The position numbers and the translations under genes were made by a program. A stretch of 64,000 nucleotides of DNA, from assembly GCF_018881855.1 (NCBI RefSeq), contig NZ_JACVPN010000004.1, positions 1 through 64,000 on the forward strand, written 5' to 3'. The DNA comes from Polynucleobacter sp. MWH-Berg-3C6. Its GTDB lineage: Bacteria; Pseudomonadota; Gammaproteobacteria; Burkholderiales; Burkholderiaceae. Below are positions 58,024 to 64,000 of the stretch, piece after piece; the stretch's first letter is position 1; each line of letters starts with the position of its first letter. The notes under the pieces are model-generated. The model was not told where the DNA came from. It worked only from the letters and a program-made list of their open reading frames with translations, and did not search any database.

Positions 58024-60156
58024 ATGGCCCTACCCATCGTAGTTCAGGTAGTTGTTGATAAGCCCTTGGCGCAGGGCTTTGATTACTTGTGGGATTCGGA
58101 AAGGTTGGGGGAGGCCCCACAAACAGGACACGTAGTAGAGGTACCTTTTGGGCGCTCAAGTTTGGTTGGTATTGTAATAAAAGTAAGCACACACTCCGAT
58201 TTTGAAATTGACAAACTCAAGTCGGTGACAAAGTTAGCCCCCTTACCGGCTTTTGATCCAGCAGCTCTGAGGCTGATTAATTTTGCAAGCCAGTATTACA
58301 TTCATGCGCTTGGAGAAACCATTATTCCAACGATTCCACAGATGTGGAAAAAGTCTGAGAATTGGGAAAAAATCCCCAAAAAACTCATTGCTACAGAAGA
58401 GAAGAAAAAGAAAAAAAGCCTGGAAGAGAAAAGCGAAGGATTTATTAGTGAGGCGGAGTTAAACCGAGAACAAAGGCAGGCATTAGAAAAAATCCGCCAT
58501 AGCAGCAGCAATAAAAACGAATTTAAAGCAATGTTGCTTCAAGGCCAAACCGGTAGCGGAAAGACAGCAGTCTTTTTAAATTGGATCAGAGAAGTCCTAA
58601 ACGATGGAAGTGCACAGGTGTTGCTACTTGTTCCTGAAATTAATTTAACTCCACAGCTCGAGCGAAGAGTTCGAGCCTATTTTCCAGAAAAGAAAATGGT
58701 AGTGCTTCACAGTGGGGTAACAGAGAAAGAAAGAGGCATTGCTTGGTACAAGGCAATGACCGGTAAAGCACAAATTATTCTTGGCACCAGATTGGCAGCG
58801 CTGACGCCGCTCCCAAATTTGCGCGCAATTGTTGTGGACGAGGAGCACGACCCGTCTTATAAGCAACAAGATGGCATTCGGTACTCAGCGCGAGATCTTG
58901 CCATTTGGCGGGCGCATGATGTGAGGCTACCAATCTTGCTGTCATCTGCTACACCCTCTTTAGAAACATGGACGGCAGCGAAAGCTGGGCGTTATGAGCA
59001 CATTCGCTTGGACCAGAGAGCACAAGGCGCAGGCTTGCCTAGAGTGCACCTCATCAATACTCGCGACCCCCAGAATCAATATAGCCCTGGTGACGCCGGT
59101 AAGCCCAAAGATAAAAGCCCGATTACTAAGACATTAGCGAATGCAATTAGTAAAAATTTAGAAGATAAAAAACAAAGCTTAGTTTTAATTAACCGCAGGG
59201 GATATGCCCCGGTATTAAGCTGTAACGCTTGCACGTGGCTTTCTAAATGTCAGCAGTGCAGCTCGTATATGGTGGTGCACAAAGCGGGCGCGCTGACAAA
59301 AAAATCCGTTCTAAGTTGTCATCATTGTGGTCTGGCAAAGCCTATTCCAAGTCATTGCCCGGATTGTGGCAATGCCGATCTAAAAACACTGGGACAAGGC
59401 ACGCAAAAGATTGAAGATGCAATTGAGGAAATGTGGCCTGCGGCTAGAGTGCTGCGAGTCGACACCGATGCAAGTAGAGGTAGCAAGGGAACAGAAGAGC
59501 TATTTCAAGAGATTCATCAAGGCAAGGTGGATATCGTTGTCGGCACGCAAATGATCGCCAAAGGCCATGACTATCAAAACATTGGGCTTGTGGGCGTATT
59601 GGATGCCGATGGAAGATTGTTTTCTCAAGACTTTAGGGCTGCAGAAAGACTTTTTGCGCAATTGGTGCAAGTGGCCGGTCGTGCGGGACGCGCCGGCAAA
59701 GAGGGTCAAGTCAGTGGCGATATTTATATCGAGACGCAATATCCTGAGGCAGCTGTATTTCAGTATTTGCTGCGACATGATGTAGATGGATTTTTATCTC
59801 ACACTACCAATGAGAGACAAGAGGCTGGACTTCCACCATTTTCACATCAGGCTTTAGTGCATGCTGAAGCAAAAAATTTGGATAAGGCAATTCAATTCTT
59901 AAGTGCTCTTAAGGGGCGACTCAAGTTACAAGGTCATACATCTGCAGGGCTGCGAGTGTATGATCCTGTTCCCAAGCCGGTTATGCGGGTAGCCGGTACA
60001 GAGCGCGCGCAACTCGTGATTGAGGCAGATAGTCGAAAGCAGCTGCAGGAAGTTTTGGAGGCGGTTGATCGAGAATTACGTGCCAACTCTCAAGGACGCA
60101 TTAGCAAAACAACACGTGTTCGCTGGCTAATTGAACGCGACCCAATCGCGATCTAA
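58024..60156 (+). CDS. priA: Primosomal protein N' (PriA helicase)
   Basis: Replication-restart helicase of 710 residues. The N-terminal 3'-DNA-binding domain (VVQVVVDKPLAQGFDYLW, then GHVVEVPFGRSSLVGIV) is followed by the helicase core: LLQGQTGSGKTAVFLNWI (Walker A) and VVDEEHDPSYKQQ (DEEH box). An inserted zinc-binding region has CNACTWLSKCQQC and CHHCGLAKPIPSHCPDCG. A Lys-rich stretch (KKKKKSLEEK, about 125-137) is an unusual basic insert before the helicase core. Confidence 0.97.
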   Translation: MALPIVVQVVVDKPLAQGFDYLWDSERLGEAPQTGHVVEVPFGRSSLVGIVIKVSTHSDFEIDKLKSVTKLAPLPAFDPAALRLINFASQYYIHALGETIIPTIPQMWKKSENWEKIPKKLIATEEKKKKKSLEEKSEGFISEAELNREQRQALEKIRHSSSNKNEFKAMLLQGQTGSGKTAVFLNWIREVLNDGSAQVLLLVPEINLTPQLERRVRAYFPEKKMVVLHSGVTEKERGIAWYKAMTGKAQIILGTRLAALTPLPNLRAIVVDEEHDPSYKQQDGIRYSARDLAIWRAHDVRLPILLSSATPSLETWTAAKAGRYEHIRLDQRAQGAGLPRVHLINTRDPQNQYSPGDAGKPKDKSPITKTLANAISKNLEDKKQSLVLINRRGYAPVLSCNACTWLSKCQQCSSYMVVHKAGALTKKSVLSCHHCGLAKPIPSHCPDCGNADLKTLGQGTQKIEDAIEEMWPAARVLRVDTDASRGSKGTEELFQEIHQGKVDIVVGTQMIAKGHDYQNIGLVGVLDADGRLFSQDFRAAERLFAQLVQVAGRAGRAGKEGQVSGDIYIETQYPEAAVFQYLLRHDVDGFLSHTTNERQEAGLPPFSHQALVHAEAKNLDKAIQFLSALKGRLKLQGHTSAGLRVYDPVPKPVMRVAGTERAQLVIEADSRKQLQEVLEAVDRELRANSQGRISKTTRVRWLIERDPIAI

Positions 60157-60163
60157 TGTTTGC

Positions 60164-60556
60164 TTAGGCGCCAGCAGTAGTGCTGTATTTATCCAGATCC
60201 ATTAATTGATCAAGCTCAGATGCGAGATCGCTTTGAGAAGTTGGTTTGATTTTGAATAACCAAACCCCATAAGGATTTTCATTCACTATTTCAGGAGAGG
60301 CATCTACTTCTTCATTCAGGGCAATAATCTCGCCACTCACTGGTGCGTGGATGTCGCTTGCCGCTTTAACCGATTCAATCACGGCAATTGCTTCGCCCTG
60401 CTTTACTTGTTGACCAAGTTTGGGCGCCTGAAAAAACATGACGTCACCCAAAGCCTCTTGTGCATGGTTACTAATTCCAACCCATACCAAGTCGTCGGTC
60501 TCCAGATCAGCCCACTCATGAGTCTCGGCAAATTTGAATGTATCTTGGGTGTTCAT
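60164..60556 (-). CDS. gcvH: Glycine cleavage system H protein
   Basis: Lipoyl-carrier protein of the glycine cleavage system, 130 residues. The lipoylation site is Lys64 in VIESVKAASDIHAPVSGEI, with the family N-terminal pattern FKFAETHEWADLE. The ATG at 60556 was preferred over a TTG ten codons upstream, since MNTQDTFKF is a normal start. The gcvT and gcvP genes are not adjacent. It is convergent with priA across a 7-bp gap. Confidence 0.95.
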   Translation of the reverse strand: MNTQDTFKFAETHEWADLETDDLVWVGISNHAQEALGDVMFFQAPKLGQQVKQGEAIAVIESVKAASDIHAPVSGEIIALNEEVDASPEIVNENPYGVWLFKIKPTSQSDLASELDQLMDLDKYSTTAGA

Positions 60557-60623
60557 TGTCAGCGTTTCATTGGGGGCAGATTTCAATCCCCATGTGTGTG
60601 ATGGCCTTGGCCATCAGTACGTA

Positions 60624-60809
60624 TTAAGTTTTAGCTGAACCAGTACGGTGTGTACGGTTGTATAGGCAGCTTGCGCAAATCCAGCGTTGTTTGCGATTGC
60701 TTGTCGGAATCCATGTGCCGCCCTCAAGTCGTTTTTCGCGACTGCAAGAAGAGCAAAACTTGAGGCTCTGGGAAGTATCTTGGGTAGCAGCTGGAGTTGA
60801 GGTAGTCAT
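60624..60809 (-). CDS. Small zinc-ribbon-like protein
   Basis: Protein of 61 residues with two Cys pairs (FCSSCSREKRLEGG and ICASCLYNR) separated by about 25 residues, consistent with a single zinc ribbon. The first 20 residues are Thr/Ser/Ala-rich and probably unstructured. I do not recognise a named family. The ATG at 60809 is preferred over a TTG two codons earlier. It lies 42 bp after the desaturase gene on the same strand and may share its transcript. Confidence 0.6.
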   Translation of the reverse strand: MTTSTPAATQDTSQSLKFCSSCSREKRLEGGTWIPTSNRKQRWICASCLYNRTHRTGSAKT

Positions 60810-60851
60810 GGGCAATCCGGGTCAGGCAATTCTTTATACAGAAGGTCTATT

Positions 60852-61994
60852 TTACCCGTTTTGTCCCACTGGGGCTGGGCTTAAGACAACTCTGACAGAA
60901 TCCGCCGTTTTATTGCCATCAAAGTCTAGCCAAGCCTTGTTCTCAAAGTCATAAAGCTTGCACTTGCGGGCGGTATCGAAATACCAGTCCCAAGAGAACT
61001 TTTGCACAAAAATACGCTCTGGAAGGATGGTTTCCAGGGTATTTTGGGCCTCTTGGAGGCGATATAGGGGCACGCTCATGTCCACGTGATGGGCTGTGTG
61101 CTCCATGATGTGGTGCATTAAAGAGCCCCAAATCCAATTGAATGTGAGGTGAACCGTGGTTGAAACAAACGGCTGGGCACGTAGCCACTCAGACTTTTTG
61201 TCATACCAAGAGACAGAAGGATGGGTATGGTGAACGTACACTACAAAACCAATCATGCCGTTCCAGAATAAGAATGGAACTGCGAAACCAGTAATGAGCC
61301 CAACCCAAATAGACTGACCAGTAGCAATTGCACCTGCAATTAAACAAGCAAGCCAAATGATTGCGAAACCAGTAACCAGCAAATTATCTTTTAAGAAAAT
61401 TGGGCGATCGCCCGGCTTATTTTTAGCATTTGGGAAGTACTCGCGTCTCCACCAAATCTCAATCAAATAATAAAAAACTGGACCCCAGCCACTGCGATAA
61501 AGGCGCTCTAGAGCCTTACGCCCTGGGGATAGCGCGTCATACTCAGATTTAGATAGGGGCGCCCAAACAAAATCAAAACCTTTTAAATTTGTTTGACCGT
61601 GGTGCACCACGTTGTGACCAACATCCCACAAGCTATATGGTGTGAGTGATGGCAAGAATGCAATACGCCCCAATACTTTGTTGAGTTCGCGATTTGGGGT
61701 AAAGCTTTGATGACAAGCATCATGACCCAAAATAAAAATGCGACCAGTTACAAATCCAGCAACTAAACCGAAAATCACTTTGAGGAGAATGTTTTCAACA
61801 AATATCGTGCCAGCAATGCAGCCAAGCCATAGGGCTGCGTCAATAAAGAGCAGCATGATTGCACGACCTATTTCGCCTTGCGCCATTGGAATTAGCCAGC
61901 TCCGAATAATCTTGCGGTGCGGTAATGGGGCCTCTGGGGGCAGCGGATTAGTTAGGGATGGCTCTGAAAGGGCTGAATTTAGATGTGTAGACAC
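60852..61994 (-). CDS. Membrane fatty acid desaturase family protein
   Basis: Di-iron membrane desaturase of about 380 residues. The histidine boxes are GHDACHQ, HNVVHHG and EHTAHHVD, and an extra YVHHTHP lies between them. Four or more hydrophobic segments surround the boxes (AIMLLFIDAALWLGCIAGTIFV, then LVTGFAIIWLACLIAGAIA). It probably introduces a double bond into a lipid acyl chain at the inner membrane; regiospecificity cannot be read. The start is uncertain: GTG at 61994 (MSTHLNS) is preferred over TTG at 62006, and neither has a clear ribosome-binding site. Confidence 0.88.
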   Translation of the reverse strand: MSTHLNSALSEPSLTNPLPPEAPLPHRKIIRSWLIPMAQGEIGRAIMLLFIDAALWLGCIAGTIFVENILLKVIFGLVAGFVTGRIFILGHDACHQSFTPNRELNKVLGRIAFLPSLTPYSLWDVGHNVVHHGQTNLKGFDFVWAPLSKSEYDALSPGRKALERLYRSGWGPVFYYLIEIWWRREYFPNAKNKPGDRPIFLKDNLLVTGFAIIWLACLIAGAIATGQSIWVGLITGFAVPFLFWNGMIGFVVYVHHTHPSVSWYDKKSEWLRAQPFVSTTVHLTFNWIWGSLMHHIMEHTAHHVDMSVPLYRLQEAQNTLETILPERIFVQKFSWDWYFDTARKCKLYDFENKAWLDFDGNKTADSVRVVLSPAPVGQNG

Positions 61995-62076
61995 GATAAG
62001 AATCAATAAGTTAGACTCAAATGATAGTGGTTTTTGCTTTTCTATGCATGATGTAAGTCAAAAACCCCTTCTATTT

Positions 62077-62152
62077 TGGCGCGCCCGGCAGGAATCGAAC
62101 CTGCGACCCTTGGCTTCGGAGGCCAATACTCTATCCACTGAGCTACGGGCGC
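62077..62152 (-). tRNA. tRNA-Arg (CCG)
   Basis: A 76-nt minus-strand tRNA: acceptor GCGCCCG with CGGGCGC, D arm GCTC...GAGT, anticodon loop CTCCGAA giving anticodon CCG (Arg, codon CGG), T arm GCAGG-TTCGATT-CCTGC, discriminator G and an encoded CCA. No duplicated 3' end is seen nearby, so it carries no island in this window. Confidence 0.96.
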
Positions 62153-62253
62153 TAGGAAAAACTAGATACCTCGCCATTGTAAGTGCCTATAGCCCTACTC
62201 TCTAGTTATAATCACCGCAAAACAACCTTAAAACCCACAAATAATAAATTCCT

Positions 62254-62484
62254 ATGAGCAACGAGCACGGAAATCTGATCAAGTCCCCAAAACAACTCAT
62301 CATCACGGTGTTTGCAAGCTTTTTTGTACCCCTGATCATCATTTTGTTGTTAATGGTGTTTGTAAATAATGGCAAGCGCGGTGACTCTTCCACGACTAGT
62401 GAGCAATTGATTAAGCCGGTTGCACAGCTCAATTTTCAAGACTCCAGCGCGCCAGCGGATCCTAAAGCACCTGCTGCTAAGTAA
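62254..62484 (+). CDS. Small single-span membrane protein
   Basis: Protein of 76 residues: short polar N terminus (MSNEHGNLIKSPKQ), one membrane helix (LIITVFASFFVPLIIILLLMVFV) and a periplasmic tail ending DPKAPAAK. It closely resembles, from memory, the N-terminal anchor of cytochrome c5-type proteins of this lineage (SNEH...IKTPKQL, then IKPVA), but there is no heme-binding CxxCH. It may be a stand-alone anchor or the remains of a longer cytochrome gene. A strong terminator follows 16 bp later. Confidence 0.7.
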   Translation: MSNEHGNLIKSPKQLIITVFASFFVPLIIILLLMVFVNNGKRGDSSTTSEQLIKPVAQLNFQDSSAPADPKAPAAK

Positions 62485-62500
62485 CGATTTTTGGCACCCA

Positions 62501-62536
62501 ATAAAAGCTCGCTATATGCGAGCTTTTATTTTTTTT
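62501..62536 (+). terminator. Intrinsic terminator
   Basis: ATAAAAGCTCGC and GCGAGCTTTTAT form a 12-bp stem with loop TATAT (62501-62529), followed by TTTTTTT. It ends the small membrane protein gene on the plus strand. Its T-run runs into the stop codon of rsmI on the other strand. Confidence 0.92.
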
Positions 62537-63434
62537 AGTTGCCTTGCTCTTTTGCATCAAGGGCAACTTGATAGGCCTCTTTTTTTGTAATGCCCAATGC
62601 TTGAGACAGAACTGCGGCGATTTCTTTGCTGCCAAGATAGGGGCTAAGAGCGTTTGCCCATAGCAAGAGCGATTCTTGCCCTGGAGCCTCATCAGAGCTA
62701 GCCTGCCGCCCTGCTACTAGAACAACAAATTCACCCTTTAAGCTCTCTGCATTTTCTAGCCATGATGCGATTTCGTTTGCCTTTATGGAAACAAGCTGCT
62801 CAAACTTTTTAGTTAATTCACGGCAAATAAATACTTGGCGCTTTGGCTCTAAAGCATTTGAAAGTAAAAGCAGTGTTTCGCGAATGTGATGCGGAGACTC
62901 AAAAAAGATACTCGTTTTTTTACTGCTGCAAATGTCATGCAGCAGCGCATCTCGCTCTTTAGTTTTATTGGGCCAGAAACCTAGGAACTGAAAACGCCCA
63001 TCCGCATTCAGCATGACAGAGCCGGATGCGGAGATTGCGCAAGATACCGCGCTAGCCCCGGGAATGGGGAGCACTCGATAGCCAGCCCTTTGTACTTCAT
63101 TTACTAATCTTGCGCCAGGATCTGAAACTCCCGGGGTTCCTGCATCCGAAATGTATGCCCAGCGCTCACCGCTCGCAAGACTTTGAATAACAGTTTGCGC
63201 GCCTCCAACTTCATTGTGTTCATGAAGTGCCAGACATTTTTTATGAATGCCAAATTGCTGTAACAACGCTGCACTATGTCTTGTATCTTCACAGGCAATG
63301 CCATCCACTGCGTTTAATACATGTAATGCTCGCAAAGTGATATCCCCCATATTGCCGATTGGTGTGGCAACCATATAGAGGGCTCCGGCAGGCAAATCCT
63401 GTTGGTTTAAAAAATCAAATGAGCCTATTTCCAT
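62535..63434 (-). CDS. rsmI: 16S rRNA 2'-O-methyltransferase RsmI
   Basis: Methylates the 2'-OH of C1402 in 16S rRNA. The family motifs are present: LYMVATPIGNMGDITLRAL, ACEDTRHSAALLQ, YISDAGTPGVSDPGARLV and PIPGASAVSCAISASG. Length 299 residues. It is divergent from the SIS-domain gene. The usual neighbour yraN is not present in the 85-bp gap between them. Confidence 0.95.
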   Translation of the reverse strand: MEIGSFDFLNQQDLPAGALYMVATPIGNMGDITLRALHVLNAVDGIACEDTRHSAALLQQFGIHKKCLALHEHNEVGGAQTVIQSLASGERWAYISDAGTPGVSDPGARLVNEVQRAGYRVLPIPGASAVSCAISASGSVMLNADGRFQFLGFWPNKTKERDALLHDICSSKKTSIFFESPHHIRETLLLLSNALEPKRQVFICRELTKKFEQLVSIKANEIASWLENAESLKGEFVVLVAGRQASSDEAPGQESLLLWANALSPYLGSKEIAAVLSQALGITKKEAYQVALDAKEQGN

Positions 63435-63519
63435 GGGGGCATCTTCTGCGTAAGATTAGTCATAAGTAAGAGCATACGTTGCTTTAGAAATTAACCCCAG
63501 TTTGGCGCATAATATTGAC

Positions 63520-64000
63520 ATGGATAAAAACACTCTTGAAGCCTTGCGTAAGCGAGCATCACAACATTTTTTAGACAGCATTGCAGTAAAGCAAGAGGCC
63601 GAAAAGGTCTTGCCTGAAGCTGTTGCTCGCGGCGTGTTGGCAATGGTAGATTGTTTGAAATCTGGTGGCAAAGTGATGGCTTGTGGGAATGGTGGTTCTG
63701 CTGCCGATGCTCAGCACTTTGCTGCTGAACTGATTGGCCGATTTGAGCGAGAGCGTGAAGAGTTGGCAGCTATCGCCTTAACAACAGACTCATCCATTCT
63801 GACCGCTGTTGGAAATGATTACAGCTATGACGATATCTTTAGCAAACAAGTGCGTGGACTTGGAAAAAAAGGCGACATTCTTCTGGGAATTTCAACATCT
63901 GGCAACTCTAAGAATGTTGTGAAAGCAATTGAAGCAGCAAAAAAGATGGGCATCAAAATTATTGCTTTTACTGGCAATGGTGGCGGCAAGATTGCGAGCT
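63520..64000 (+). CDS. SIS-domain phosphoheptose isomerase-like protein (partial)
   Basis: The gene begins at the ATG at 63520 and runs off the window after about 160 residues. It encodes MDKNTLEALRKRASQHFLDSI-type N-terminal helices followed by the SIS core KVMACGNGGSAADAQHFAAELIGRF and ILLGISTSGNSKNVVKAIEA. This pattern fits GmhA (sedoheptulose-7-phosphate isomerase, for LPS heptose) and its close relative DiaA, a DnaA-binding initiator factor. The position beside rsmI favours the DiaA/GmhA-like gene common there; which activity it has is not decided by sequence. Confidence 0.88.
   Translation, partial: MDKNTLEALRKRASQHFLDSIAVKQEAEKVLPEAVARGVLAMVDCLKSGGKVMACGNGGSAADAQHFAAELIGRFEREREELAAIALTTDSSILTAVGNDYSYDDIFSKQVRGLGKKGDILLGISTSGNSKNVVKAIEAAKKMGIKIIAFTGNGGGKIAS

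Overview
The window looks like the replication-origin region of a betaproteobacterial chromosome of the Burkholderiaceae, most likely Polynucleobacter. This rests on gene order (rpmH-rnpA-yidD-yidC-mnmE to the left of dnaA-dnaN-gyrB, then mnmG-rsmG-parA-parB-atpIBEFHAGDC-hemE-priA to the right), on remembered similarity of many proteins to that genus, and on small tightly packed genes. No database search was possible.

Bases 1-13102 are accessory. A complete tRNA-Phe (13027-13102, minus strand) is followed at its 3' side by two further copies of its last 49 bp, at 2843-2891 and 133-181. Between the tRNA and the middle copy lies a roughly 10.2 kb AT-rich integrative island. It carries a tyrosine integrase next to the tRNA, a HEPN-like protein, three small genes of a recurrent mobile-element cluster, a possible replication protein with an inverted-repeat-rich noncoding stretch, a second small tyrosine recombinase, a convergent type II restriction-modification pair, and a two-gene operon. 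That operon has a large unrecognised protein followed by a tRNA-guanine-transglycosylase-like enzyme. No phage structural genes are present. Between the middle and outer copies is a two-gene outer-membrane cassette (an OprB-type porin and a second barrel protein), with Fur-like sites in front and a palindrome of the same sequence at each end.

From 13160 to 32534 the chromosomal genes run mainly on the minus strand: an OsmC-YcaO fusion, an NtrY/NtrX-like two-component pair with DUF4390, rsmB, htpX, fmt and def. dprA and topB run on the plus strand, then mnmC (FAD half), pckG, mnmE and yidC on the minus strand. yidD, rnpA and rpmH lead up to the origin. DnaA boxes flank dnaA on both sides, and a DnaA-trio-like element sits just before dnaN.

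Right of the origin are gyrB, a SET-domain gene, a DUF3717 gene, a branched-chain-amino-acid-type ABC transporter (two ATPases, binding protein, two permeases) and a TSUP permease. Next come mnmG/rsmG/parAB with two perfect parS sites, the complete F0F1 ATP synthase operon, hemE and priA. The right end holds gcvH, a small zinc-ribbon protein, a fatty acid desaturase, tRNA-Arg(CCG), a short membrane-anchor protein, rsmI and the start of a SIS-domain (GmhA/DiaA-like) gene.

The strongest candidate for something undescribed is the island operon 3023-6021. Its transglycosylase-like protein keeps the ordered TGT motifs but lacks the usual zinc cluster, and it is tightly coupled to a 552-residue protein of unknown function beside a restriction-modification system.
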